The notes under the pieces were generated by a model, which saw nothing but the letters and a program-made list of their open reading frames with translations, made no database searches and had not been told where the DNA came from. From the IMG/VR virus record IMGVR_UViG_3300025872_000131, positions 1 to 38,740 of that record: a stretch of DNA of 38,740 nucleotides; one strand, given 5' to 3'. Position numbers and translations under genes: made by a program. This stretch comes from a virus. Positions 29,922 through 37,771 of this stretch are shown here, piece by piece. Position 1 is the stretch's first letter; every line of letters starts with the position of its first letter.

Positions 29922-31352
29922 TTATTCCTCTACGCGGTAACGCTTGCCGTTAACAGTTACATAGTAATTGTCATCTGTGCCTTTTGTGGCGGTCATTGAT
30001 TTGCCTTGCACTGTGACTTGTTTGGAGTACGGCTTTGGCTCATTGATTTGATACAGCGGTGCAAATTGCTGCATACCAGGCGTTGCAAGGATCGTCTGAG
30101 CCGCATTGCGTCCGCGCTTGATTAATTCACGATCAACGCGATCAGAGATGTCTAGTGCTTGGCGCAACGATGCCTCGCCAACTGAAATATCGGCGTTTGA
30201 TACTTTTGTGAGCAACAAGATATCCGAATCAGACAGTACGCCTTTCATCTTCGATGCGTTGTTCAACGTGCGTTGCGCAAGTTGAGGAATCAATGTGGCG
30301 GTATTTGCAATCCTTTGATCGTTTTGATTAAACCCTAACGCTTGAGCTGCCTGGCCTAACTTAAGCCTTCCTTCAGCACCAAAGCCAGTAATCACGCCCT
30401 GATCAAGCAACGCTCTAACGCGGTTGCTATTTTCAATCTGACTTGCTGATGACTGCCCTTGTTCAACTTGTAATTGAGCTTGACCGGCGGCACCCTTTGC
30501 TATTTCCTTGGCAAAGGTTTCCCCCGTCGAAACACTAATGTTTGTTTGCGGCTTTCCTGCTTGAGCAAGTAGTGTTTTCATCCTAAGTACGGCTTGACCA
30601 GCAGGAGAATCAAGATAGTTTGGATTAGCCATGATCTCTTGCTCAAAACTTAATTGCTTTTTTTCTTCTGGCTTAAACGGCGCCTCAGCAATCAATCTTC
30701 CTGTTGGACTAACCGCTCTTGCGCCCGGCGAAAGAATGGTTGGTTTTTGGACTTCAGTAATGTTTTGTGCAAGTTCCGTCAAAGCCTTGGCTTGTGCCGC
30801 TCCGCCTGGTTCAAGTGCTAATTCTGAAGCCACACTTCGCAACAAATCAGCCCTCATTTGTTGGCGGGTATCTTCAGGTATGCGCTGACCAACCATTTGT
30901 GCGGCTTGTTCCGTCGGTCCGCCACCACCAGCAAGCGCCATGGCTGGCGTTACTTCGGTTGGCAATCCTTGTAAGCGTTGGCGTAATCCAGCCATACGTT
31001 GCGATAATTGCTGTTGCTCAAGCAACTTGCGCTGTTGCTCGTTAAGTTGCATTTGAAACAACTGCCTTTGCAACCCTTGTTGCTGCACACCTTGCAAGCC
31101 TTCAGCCAGTGTGCCGCCACGAGCAACCGTTGAGCCTAATTGCGCAAGCGTTAGCAAGCGCTGTCTGCGCCGCTCTTCCTCGTCCATCGGCATGGCGGGC
31201 AAGCCAGGGTACTGTTGCAAGCGATCAAGTCCAGTGCCAAAGCGATCAAAGATGTTTGGCGCGTAACCTTGTGATGCAGCTTCAGGCGAATTGGGCAATT
31301 GTTGCCCGCCAAAACTGCCGCTGCCCGTAAAAAAGTCTAGTAATGACGCCAT
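29922..31352 (-). CDS. Internal virion (ejection) protein
   Basis: The product has 476 residues. The N-terminus (MASLLDFFTGSGSFGGQQLP) is hydrophobic and Gly-rich, the middle is dominated by Gln/Arg/Leu coiled coil (GLQRQLFQMQLNEQQRKLLE), and the C-terminal half is globular (GFGAEGRLKLGQAAQALGFN, VLSDSDILLLTKVSNADISV). The end QVTVQGKSMTATKG plus YYVTVNGKRYRVEE looks like a small beta domain. Composition and neighbours suggest a protein ejected with DNA. No named family. Confidence 0.75.
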   Translation of the reverse strand: MASLLDFFTGSGSFGGQQLPNSPEAASQGYAPNIFDRFGTGLDRLQQYPGLPAMPMDEEERRRQRLLTLAQLGSTVARGGTLAEGLQGVQQQGLQRQLFQMQLNEQQRKLLEQQQLSQRMAGLRQRLQGLPTEVTPAMALAGGGGPTEQAAQMVGQRIPEDTRQQMRADLLRSVASELALEPGGAAQAKALTELAQNITEVQKPTILSPGARAVSPTGRLIAEAPFKPEEKKQLSFEQEIMANPNYLDSPAGQAVLRMKTLLAQAGKPQTNISVSTGETFAKEIAKGAAGQAQLQVEQGQSSASQIENSNRVRALLDQGVITGFGAEGRLKLGQAAQALGFNQNDQRIANTATLIPQLAQRTLNNASKMKGVLSDSDILLLTKVSNADISVGEASLRQALDISDRVDRELIKRGRNAAQTILATPGMQQFAPLYQINEPKPYSKQVTVQGKSMTATKGTDDNYYVTVNGKRYRVEE

Positions 31353-31354
31353 GC

Positions 31355-32440
31355 TTATCCCCTTGTCCTGCGATCAAGTTCCTTTACAGCTTCAACTAAT
31401 AGGCCGGTTACCTTTGGATAATTCACCGCCATCATGCCGTCATTACGCATAGACACAGCATCAGGCATAACTCGTCGAACGTCTTGCGCCATTACACCGC
31501 CAGTTCGTTGATCATCGCCCTTGTAGTTGTAGTCATACCCCGTCAATTTGCCAAGTTGCGACAATGGCGAATCCATGCGATCAACGTTTTCTTTCATGCG
31601 CTTATCTGAACCAGTCATAAGATAAGCAAGTGACGCCAACGTACTAACGCCCTGACCAAACTGTTGACCTGGTGATAAACGCTGTGACGCGATTTGTTGA
31701 TTCTCAGCGGGAAACCCGCTTAAGCCTTGCGATCTAATGTTCAATTGTTGCAACGGGTAGGCTTGTTGGCGCAAGAAATCTTGATACGCCAAATCGAGTT
31801 GCGCTTGTTGTTGCGCCTGCTCTTGTGCGCCAACGCCAAGCAGTTGTTGCGCTTGTTGTTGGCGGATTGCTTGTTGCTGTGCACCTAGCCCCGCCAGTTG
31901 CGCAGCCTGCGCCTGGCGCGTTGCAACGTCTTGCTGTGCAAGTTGCGCCGCTTGACCAAACCCTTGATAAGCCAAGTTGCCAGCCGTTTGGCCTGCCGCT
32001 TGCAAAGCATTGAGATTGGTCATTGCCTCAACAACGCCCTGGCGCGATCCGCCAAAGGCGCGTGCGCGTGTGGCGGCTGCGGCGTTTTGCAATTGCTGTT
32101 GCGCTCGTTGATTCTCAATATTTTGCAATGCCGTTCCAATGACTTGCTGCTGAAACGGATTGATGTATTGCTGAATGTTACCGGCAATGCTCGTCGGTTG
32201 CAGTGCCAATGCCGTTGCGTAATCAACGGTCTGCGTACCTGGCCCCATAGCCCCGGCGGATGCAAGTTGCTGCAAGCCCAGTTGCGTTGCCGCCGTGGGC
32301 GCGGCTATTCTTGCGCCGCCATAAGGCGTGTATTCCTGGGCGGCTAGTTGCTTAGAAAACTCATAGTTCTCTAGCGCCGCCTGTTTGAATGCCGGGTCAA
32401 GTTCAACACGCGTTGTCTGACCGCCGCCGCTTTTACTCAT
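31355..32440 (-). CDS. Ala/Gln-rich internal virion protein with S74 chaperone domain
   Basis: The 361-residue protein has MSKSGGGQTTRVELDPAFKQ at the N-terminus and then a long Ala/Gln-rich helical part (RAQQQLQNAAAATRARAFGG, ARQAQAAQL-type repeats). The C-terminal 75 residues carry an intramolecular chaperone of the S74 type: TGSDKRMKENVDRMDSPLSQ, GYDYNYKGDDQRTGGVMAQD and VNYPKVTGLLVEAVKELDRR. The SDxRxKExV motif carries the catalytic-type serine. S74 domains usually fold trimeric fibres; one on an ejection-type protein is unusual. It is likely to be cleaved off after folding. Confidence 0.8.
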   Translation of the reverse strand: MSKSGGGQTTRVELDPAFKQAALENYEFSKQLAAQEYTPYGGARIAAPTAATQLGLQQLASAGAMGPGTQTVDYATALALQPTSIAGNIQQYINPFQQQVIGTALQNIENQRAQQQLQNAAAATRARAFGGSRQGVVEAMTNLNALQAAGQTAGNLAYQGFGQAAQLAQQDVATRQAQAAQLAGLGAQQQAIRQQQAQQLLGVGAQEQAQQQAQLDLAYQDFLRQQAYPLQQLNIRSQGLSGFPAENQQIASQRLSPGQQFGQGVSTLASLAYLMTGSDKRMKENVDRMDSPLSQLGKLTGYDYNYKGDDQRTGGVMAQDVRRVMPDAVSMRNDGMMAVNYPKVTGLLVEAVKELDRRTRG

Positions 32441-32816
32441 GATTCAACTCCTTGGACATGACAGTCCATTTCTCTTCATAACCTTCGTCCGCCAAAAACG
32501 TACGCAGCCAACCACGTCTTCCGGCAAGTGTCACACGATTGCATCCGATTGATTGCGCCCATCTCTCAAGGATTGGACGCATACGCGAGAGTTCTTCTAA
32601 GTCCCCGCCAGCAAGAAAATAGTGCATCCCTTTGGCTTGTGGGTAACTCTGAATCTCAGTGATGACAGCGGATTGTTGACCTGGCCAAAACTGCATTTCA
32701 TTGGCGTCAACGGCTCGCTTTATGTCCTCAATGGTATGTGTTCCGCCAGTGAAAGACAATGCCGCTTCAATAAATGGCCGGCATCGATCCCAGTGGCTTA
32801 AATCGTGTGCGTTCAC
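32433..32816 (-). CDS. Conserved phage protein of GNAT-like fold
   Basis: The product has 127 residues starting at GTG (32814-32816) in a GTGA overlap. Text: RPFIEAALSFTGGTHTIEDI, NEMQFWPGQQSAVITEIQSY, MHYFLAGGDLEELSRMRPIL, and GCNRVTLAGRRGWLRTFLAD. This recurrent podovirus protein beside ejection genes resembles a GNAT fold (LAGGDLEEL, GRRGW) although the acetyl-CoA loop is not obvious. Acetyl transfer or an accessory virion role is possible. Confidence 0.75.
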   Translation of the reverse strand: MNAHDLSHWDRCRPFIEAALSFTGGTHTIEDIKRAVDANEMQFWPGQQSAVITEIQSYPQAKGMHYFLAGGDLEELSRMRPILERWAQSIGCNRVTLAGRRGWLRTFLADEGYEEKWTVMSKELNHE

Positions 32817-34510
32817 TTGTACGCCAATAAGTTTTCGCCAGCCACTAACGGCAGAGTTCCTGATAGCAATCCTTGCACATAAGGCAATGAGGCACCTTGG
32901 TTTAAGGTGGAAAGGATTGAGCCTGTGACTTGTGGCGATAAATTAGACTTTTGCGCCTCAGCGCGTAAATCGTTGAATGTTGTACCCGTGTTGAGCAACC
33001 CTTGACCTGTGGCGGCTAACTGCTGCGCCGTTGGCGCTCCTTGCGGCATGGCGTAAAAGGATGCGGGCAATGTCACTTGATTGGCGGCAACGTATGGTGC
33101 AAGCAATCCAGCCGTTGGTGTACCACCATAAGATGCCGCATAAAAAGCATCCATGTAATTTTGAATCTGCTGACCCGTTGGGCCTTTGATGTTTGTGAGC
33201 AACCCTTGCTCTGGTCCGTACCCGTATTGCAACTGCGCCTGCGGAACAACGGCTTTGCCATAAGTTGCCGGCGGTAACGCTTGGTTAGCTTTATAAAAAG
33301 CATAGTCAGGCGTTGACATGAGGTAAGTTGTCAAGGCATCTGTTGACGTGAACGGCGTTGTGCCTTGCTGATAACCTCTAAAGTTTGCCAACTCTGTAGC
33401 ATTTGGCACGCGCCCAAACACGCTTTGAAAAACGGCTGATGCTTGCACGTCATTGATCGGTACGCCAGGTGCAGACGTAGGTGCCGGTGTTGGCGCAGGC
33501 GTTACTGTCGGTGTTGGTGTAGGTGCAGGCGTTACCGTTGGCGTTGGTGTTGTAGTTGGAGACGGTGTTGGAGCTGGTGTAGCTGTAGGTGCTGGTGTAC
33601 CAGTAGGTGCTGGCGTAACCGTCGGGGTTGGCGTTGGGGATGGTGTAGCTGTAGGCGTTGGCGTCGGTGCTGGTGTTACAAAGTTTGAAAGCAACCCTTT
33701 GACATAAGCATCATAGTCAGGCGTTGATTTCAGGTAATTGTAAAACGCCGTTTCTGATGACAATGCCGGGTTTTTATCGTTTAGTGCTATTTTGAAGTTG
33801 GCAATTTCTGCATCATTTGGGCGTCTGTCAAACAAACCCTCAAACACCAAACTTGCTTGCTCTAAAGTAATCATATTTCCACCCGTCAAAAGTCCGCCGC
33901 CACTTGGCGCTGAGGTTGGTGCCGGTGTTGTTGTAGGTGCCGGCGTTGTTGTAGGTACTGGCGTTGAGGTCGGTGCCGGCGTCGGCGTAGGTGCTGGCGT
34001 TGTGGTTGGTGCCGGCGTAGGCGCAGGCGTCGCAAACGTTATGTTGCCAAGGATTGCCTGCGCTTCATCAGCGGTTAGGCCAAGCGAATAAACGCCAAAG
34101 TTGTATAGATCGGTTGGCGTGTAGCCTTGATTGGCGCGAATTTGTGTTTGGTTAACAATGTCCTGAAACGAAAGTCCGTTGTAAGGCGTTCTTACTGGTT
34201 CATAGTACCCATAATCAGGTTCATTGACATCGGTAAAACCGGGCGATGTATCAAGCAATCCGCCACCTTGCACTGGTGCTGATGTAGGCGCTGGCGTTGG
34301 TGTAGGTTCTTGCGTTGAAACAGGTGCTGAAGTTGGCGCTGGCGTTGAAACAGGTGCTGATGTAGGTTCCGGTGTAGGTTGTCCGCCACTAATGTAAGAC
34401 AGCATATCGTCAAGCGTAATGCCATAGCTTGCCGCCAACTTAACAAAGTTGGGATCATTAGCGAGACCCCATGCAAAGTCTTCTGGCGATCCGTAAACAC
34501 TTAAGTCCAT
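32813..34510 (-). CDS. Virion-type protein with Pro/Thr-rich mucin-like linkers
   Basis: The 565-residue protein alternates short folded modules with long Pro/Thr/Ala linkers. Linkers lie around residues 47-80, 165-200 and 280-345, made of repeats such as PAPTSAPV, TPAPTPTP and TVTPAP. Modules of about 60 residues repeat a DUF4214-like pattern: ASLVFEGLFDRRPNDAEIAN with STPDYDAYVKGLL, and ASAVFQSVFGRVPNATELAN with STPDYAFYKANQ. The C-terminal 160 residues are globular. It lies between the nozzle and ejection genes, so it is probably part of the virion. The Thr-rich linkers resemble O-glycosylated regions. GVGVGAG frames on the other strand are shadows. Confidence 0.75.
   Translation of the reverse strand: MDLSVYGSPEDFAWGLANDPNFVKLAASYGITLDDMLSYISGGQPTPEPTSAPVSTPAPTSAPVSTQEPTPTPAPTSAPVQGGGLLDTSPGFTDVNEPDYGYYEPVRTPYNGLSFQDIVNQTQIRANQGYTPTDLYNFGVYSLGLTADEAQAILGNITFATPAPTPAPTTTPAPTPTPAPTSTPVPTTTPAPTTTPAPTSAPSGGGLLTGGNMITLEQASLVFEGLFDRRPNDAEIANFKIALNDKNPALSSETAFYNYLKSTPDYDAYVKGLLSNFVTPAPTPTPTATPSPTPTPTVTPAPTGTPAPTATPAPTPSPTTTPTPTVTPAPTPTPTVTPAPTPAPTSAPGVPINDVQASAVFQSVFGRVPNATELANFRGYQQGTTPFTSTDALTTYLMSTPDYAFYKANQALPPATYGKAVVPQAQLQYGYGPEQGLLTNIKGPTGQQIQNYMDAFYAASYGGTPTAGLLAPYVAANQVTLPASFYAMPQGAPTAQQLAATGQGLLNTGTTFNDLRAEAQKSNLSPQVTGSILSTLNQGASLPYVQGLLSGTLPLVAGENLLAYK
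33470..34030. repeat. Tandem short repeats coding for Pro/Thr linkers
   Basis: Two blocks (about 33470-33680 and 33905-34030) consist of degenerate 6- and 12-base units such as GGTGCTGGCGTT and GTTGGTGTAGGT. They encode PT/PA repeats on the minus strand. Such tracts can change length by slippage, so linker length may vary between isolates or be misassembled. Confidence 0.85.
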
Positions 34511-34517
34511 GGCTTGC

Positions 34518-34727
34518 TCACATCGTTGTGGCGCTCAACGCGCCAACATTGGAAACGGTTAAGTAGTAACGCGTCCCATTGGGCGAACGAATGACAAGTT
34601 TTTCATCTTGCCCAAGTTCAATATCAACGTTCTTTTTACGATTCAACGCGTCAGCCAATTCAAGCGCACGTCGCAGCGACAACTGGTCAGCCGTATCGTA
34701 TTCGAGCGTTGGGCGCTGAAGTTTCAT
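34518..34727 (-). CDS. Small hypothetical protein (69 residues)
   Basis: The protein reads MKLQRPTLEYDTADQLSLRR, then ALELADALNRKKNVDIEL and VIRSPNGTRYYLTVSNVG. An N-terminal helix and C-terminal beta hairpin are likely. ATG at 34725-34727 overlaps the nozzle stop as ATGA. No family is recognised. A small virion component is possible from the neighbours. Confidence 0.7.
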   Translation of the reverse strand: MKLQRPTLEYDTADQLSLRRALELADALNRKKNVDIELGQDEKLVIRSPNGTRYYLTVSNVGALSATTM

Positions 34728-36211
34728 CGTTTGCTACCCGATTGAGCATCAAAGCGCATAATGCCAACCCGCCAATCCGTATTGTTGTTACTTGTGACGC
34801 GTACCTTAACCTGGCGTCCCTGCAAGCGTACCGACGTTGGATTAGCAAGCGAATACGGCCCATACGTTGTTTCTGTTCCTGTTGGGTACAGGCGCGTTTT
34901 GAATGTTGCCGTTACATCGCCCAACGTTTTATCGTCAGGCACCAATTGACTTGCCACAAGCAAATTGTCGCCCATGCCAATCTCATACGGTCCCGATTCG
35001 GCATAAGGCGTTTCGCCATCGTAATCCCATCCAATTTCATGCTCGTAAATGTGACCATCTTGCGAACAAAGCATGGGGTATGGAAATACCGTTTGACCTG
35101 TACCAACCGTACGCGTTAGCGCACCAATTGACCAATGGTTCTCCCTGTAATTCCAAACAACATATGAATCAATCTCAATCGCCGCAAGCGATGGGTAAAA
35201 CCAAATGATTTCGCCAAACTTGGCATTGTGAATTGCAGCAACTTTAGATGACTGGATACGATTCAGATTAGAAAACACATAGTCGGAAACATCACTTGGT
35301 AGCGGTTTGGCGTAACCATCAAACAACCAAAATCCGCTCGCTCCCATCCACGCTGCAAACGTATCGGCAGCGGCAATACTCAATACGCCAACGGCACCGC
35401 AACCCGTCCCAACGCGCTCAAACCCGTACACATATGGCGGTCCTTGATACTGTGCAAAGTGAGCATCAACATCAGTAAGAATCAAGACGCCACCGCGCAC
35501 GCGGCGGGCGCAAACAATTGAGCCAGGCGTTGAAAGCGTAAAGTCACCCGCTTGATTGTTGGCGGCTGGCGTCCAAACCGTATTGTCTTCCTGGTCAGAC
35601 CATTGCACTTTTCTTGGATCGCCGCCAGCGCCAAGAGCAAACAGAAAACGCTCTTCAGAGACAATCAAACCCTTGCAACTCGTTGGCGCGTTCGTGATGG
35701 CAACGGCTTTGGTTGGCGTTGTAAAGTCAAGTTGCCACTCGTACAGCTTACCGTCGTAATCCGAACACGCCACAAGATACTGGCCCCAGTTATCCATCGA
35801 CCATGTTGTGGCGGGCTGAATAGCTAAGGTTGATTTGAATGATCTTGCAGTGCCGTAAGCCTCTTGTCCGTAATCTCTTCCGCCATACGATAAGTTAGGC
35901 GTGGCATCCGTTCGGCCAGCGCTAAAACTTGTTGGCGTAATGTCTGCGCGATCAGCATCGCCTTGATACGCGTAAAGTTTTGATGCCGTACCAACAGCAA
36001 GCCAAATATTGTTTGAGTTGTCCTTCCATGCGTGCATACCGCGAGGAACGCCTGACGTTGCTGAGGATGACCATTGCCGCCATCCGCCCATGGGTCTAAG
36101 CGTGCCTTCAAACCAACGCACAAGGTTGGCGTCATACCAACGGCCCTTCGATTGGTACTCAGTGCCGTTTCGGTAGACGCCTGGAGGAAGTTTGATAGGG
36201 ACGAGTGGCAT
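34724..36211 (-). CDS. Beta-propeller-like tail nozzle/stabilisation protein
   Basis: The 495-residue protein begins MPLVPIKLPPGVYRNGTEYQ and has RWYDANLVRWFEGTLRPMGG, HAWKDNSNNIWLAVGTASKL, WGQYLVACSDYDGKLYEWQL, and EERFLFALGAGGDPRKVQWS. Repeated Trp/Gly-rich beta-strands suggest a propeller. This type of protein is common in SU10- and P22-like podoviruses at the tail nozzle or head-closure position, connecting the adaptor to the needle. The family name is uncertain (P22 gp10-like is one option). It lies between lysozyme and small genes. Confidence 0.75.
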   Translation of the reverse strand: MPLVPIKLPPGVYRNGTEYQSKGRWYDANLVRWFEGTLRPMGGWRQWSSSATSGVPRGMHAWKDNSNNIWLAVGTASKLYAYQGDADRADITPTSFSAGRTDATPNLSYGGRDYGQEAYGTARSFKSTLAIQPATTWSMDNWGQYLVACSDYDGKLYEWQLDFTTPTKAVAITNAPTSCKGLIVSEERFLFALGAGGDPRKVQWSDQEDNTVWTPAANNQAGDFTLSTPGSIVCARRVRGGVLILTDVDAHFAQYQGPPYVYGFERVGTGCGAVGVLSIAAADTFAAWMGASGFWLFDGYAKPLPSDVSDYVFSNLNRIQSSKVAAIHNAKFGEIIWFYPSLAAIEIDSYVVWNYRENHWSIGALTRTVGTGQTVFPYPMLCSQDGHIYEHEIGWDYDGETPYAESGPYEIGMGDNLLVASQLVPDDKTLGDVTATFKTRLYPTGTETTYGPYSLANPTSVRLQGRQVKVRVTSNNNTDWRVGIMRFDAQSGSKR

Positions 36212-36212
36212 G

Positions 36213-36689
36213 TCAGTTGCTCATGTAAAGGGCCATTTCATCGCGGCGGCGTTTGACCAGGCCCGGCAACTCTTTCCCTGCCGCTTTAGTCCACATCTTA
36301 AACGCAACTGCTGCGCCCGTATAGTCGCCTCGATTATGGCGCATCCTTAACGTTGATCGCTGAAGGTTTCCTAACCCCACATTGAACGAAAAGCTGACGA
36401 GTGCATCAAGGCGAGGCTGAGTAAGACCAGCAGGACATAATCGTGATACGCCAGCTTCAAAGCGTTGTAAGTCCTTTGTAAGTATGTCGTCAATTTCCGC
36501 CATCGATAACGTGCGATCCCAACCCGGTGGGATGGGTAAGGCTTTACGCTCTTCAACTTTGACGTTGATGTGCGATGGGTCAATGACATGGCCAACACCC
36601 ACGGTCCAAAGCAACGCGGGGCAGCGATACGGCCGCGCACGCACACCTTCGTGATGCTTGATCATTTGTAGGGCAAGCGGACTGATCAT
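36213..36689 (-). CDS. Endolysin (GH24 lysozyme)
   Basis: The product has 158 residues from the ATG at 36687-36689, which forms an ATGA overlap with the holin stop; a longer in-frame start is rejected. The GH24 catalytic triad spacing E-8-C-5-T is present: HHEGVRARPYRCPALLWT (E14, C23, T29), followed by VGVGHVID. The Asp of T4 lysozyme is replaced by Cys, as in some phage 21-type endolysins. LDALVSFSFNVGLGNLQRST and RRRDEMALYMSN fit the family C-terminus. It cleaves peptidoglycan for host release. No signal sequence is evident, so release depends on the holin. Confidence 0.92.
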   Translation of the reverse strand: MISPLALQMIKHHEGVRARPYRCPALLWTVGVGHVIDPSHINVKVEERKALPIPPGWDRTLSMAEIDDILTKDLQRFEAGVSRLCPAGLTQPRLDALVSFSFNVGLGNLQRSTLRMRHNRGDYTGAAVAFKMWTKAAGKELPGLVKRRRDEMALYMSN

Positions 36690-37168
36690 TTCGCAAAGGC
36701 TCGTGACCCAAAGTGAAAGGCCACAATCGCGGCCCAAATCTGCTGCGTATCGTCATCCCATAGCTGATCAAGCATCAAATCGAATGGCACATTGGTTGTC
36801 CACGCGTACCAGAATCCGCCAATCTCAACGAATACCAACAGCATGAACATGCCATAGGTCAACACAGGACGCACCAACGCTCTGGCGTTCTTGACCCACT
36901 GGCTTGTTCCTTCGCCAATTGCAATATCATGCGCATACAGCGCTTTCATTTCTTCGGCTTGCGTTTGCATTGCCACTTGCTCGGTGTGAATCTCTTCAAT
37001 GCGTTGCTGCGCAAGCAATCCCATGGCGGCTAACTCACGCTCACGTTCATTTTGCATACGGGCAAGTTCCAGCTCGTGCGCCTTATCCTTGGAGTCCTGC
37101 CAAAGGTCAAGCAACTTGGGCACGCCACCGGCTAAGAATGACAGGAGCGTCGATAAAAGCGTCATCAT
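36686..37168 (-). CDS. Holin (3TM GTA_holin-like)
   Basis: The 160-residue protein has an N-terminal hydrophobic stretch (LLSTLLSFLAGGVPKLLDLW), a long amphipathic coiled coil (ELELARMQNERERELAAMGL), and two close transmembrane helices in the C-terminal half (PVLTYGMFMLLVFVEIGGFW and the AAIVAFHFGSRAF end). This is the arrangement of the 3TM holin family (PF11351 type). It directly precedes the endolysin with ATGA overlap. A second ATG is in frame one codon later. Confidence 0.85.
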   Translation of the reverse strand: MMTLLSTLLSFLAGGVPKLLDLWQDSKDKAHELELARMQNERERELAAMGLLAQQRIEEIHTEQVAMQTQAEEMKALYAHDIAIGEGTSQWVKNARALVRPVLTYGMFMLLVFVEIGGFWYAWTTNVPFDLMLDQLWDDDTQQIWAAIVAFHFGSRAFAK

Positions 37169-37169
37169 G

Positions 37170-37355
37170 CTAGGCTGACCCTTGGCACTTTTCGTTCAAC
37201 TCGTTCACCTTTTCCCATAGTGCTGTGATTTGTTTGTCGTAATTCTTTTCAAGATAATCAAGGCGCACTTTGATCGTTACCGCATAAGCCGCAATGGCAA
37301 CCACTGCTGCACCCAAGTACCACAGTTTGCCGATTGCGTCGGTTATTGCTTCCAT
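37170..37355 (-). CDS. Small membrane protein of the lysis cassette (61 residues)
   Basis: The protein has one N-terminal transmembrane helix (WYLGAAVVAIAAYAVTIKV) and a short coiled coil (DYLEKNYDKQITALWEKVNE) ending NEKCQGSA. This resembles a spanin-like or auxiliary holin architecture, with the coil either in the cytoplasm or periplasm. Its place upstream of the holin supports a lysis role. The exact function is not determined. Confidence 0.72.
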   Translation of the reverse strand: MEAITDAIGKLWYLGAAVVAIAAYAVTIKVRLDYLEKNYDKQITALWEKVNELNEKCQGSA

Positions 37356-37379
37356 GGAGGCGTATGGCTTGCTGAATGC

Positions 37380-37550
37380 TTATTTCAACTTCAGCGCTAA
37401 ATTCAAAAGCAAAATGATGATGGTGCCCGCCGTGGTCATAAGGATCATCTCCAATCTTTTGAGCCTGGCGTTGATTTGCGAATAGCGTTCGTCGCACACT
37501 GCTTCGTGAACTTCAATGCGTTTTAAGGCTTCGGAGTCGGCTGAAGTCAT
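37380..37550 (-). CDS. Small coiled-coil, C-terminally anchored membrane protein (XhlA-like)
   Basis: This 56-residue gene is below usual cut-offs. It reads MTSADSEALKRIEVHEAVCD, then ERYSQINARLKRLEMILM and a transmembrane end TTAGTIIILLLNLALKLK. A ribosome site AAAGGTG lies eight bases upstream. Charged coil followed by a C-terminal helix is the XhlA type of lysis-associated protein. It fits the lysis cassette. A rival ATG at 37554 runs into an early stop. Confidence 0.7.
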   Translation of the reverse strand: MTSADSEALKRIEVHEAVCDERYSQINARLKRLEMILMTTAGTIIILLLNLALKLK

Positions 37551-37559
37551 ACATCACCT

Positions 37560-37700
37560 TTATTGCTCGTCTTTCGGAATTTGCGCCTCAGCCTGCTCCT
37601 TGATCTTCACAATCAAAGGCCACACGCCTGTCTTTGCCGGTAGATCACCAAGCACGTTGAGGATAAATTGGATTTCGTTTTGGTCGAGGTTCAAGTTCAT
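37560..37700 (-). CDS. Small conserved phage protein (46 residues, LPxK type)
   Basis: The product reads MNLNLDQNEIQFILNVLGDL, then PAKTGVWPLIVKIKEQAEAQ. The pattern NLxxxExxxILxxLGxLPxKxxxxLIxKIxxQ is a widespread tiny phage protein. The function is unknown. The ATG overlaps the stop of the 24-codon frame upstream as ATGA, and the stop is ten bases before the XhlA-like start. Confidence 0.8.
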   Translation of the reverse strand: MNLNLDQNEIQFILNVLGDLPAKTGVWPLIVKIKEQAEAQIPKDEQ

Positions 37701-37771
37701 AGCCAAGGCAATGGTGGTTTAGTGATTGGTGGGTTCTTGCTTGTTTCGATTTGGGCTAGGTTTAGGTTCAT
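37697..37771 (-). CDS. Possible 24-residue leader, partial duplicate of next gene
   Basis: The ATG at 37769-37771 overlaps the fibre stop (ATGA), and the stop overlaps the next ATG (ATGA). The product is MNLNLAQIETSKNPPITKPP ending LPWL. Its first nine residues resemble the start of the 46-residue protein (MNLNLDQNEI). It may be a decayed duplicate or serve as a translational relay between fibre and next gene. Confidence 0.45.
   Translation of the reverse strand: MNLNLAQIETSKNPPITKPPLPWL

Noticed and set aside
33443-33707. Plus-strand frames of GVGVGAG and WRRCRC type repeats
   Set aside because: They are reverse-strand shadows of the Pro/Thr repeats in the minus-strand gene and lack ribosome sites.
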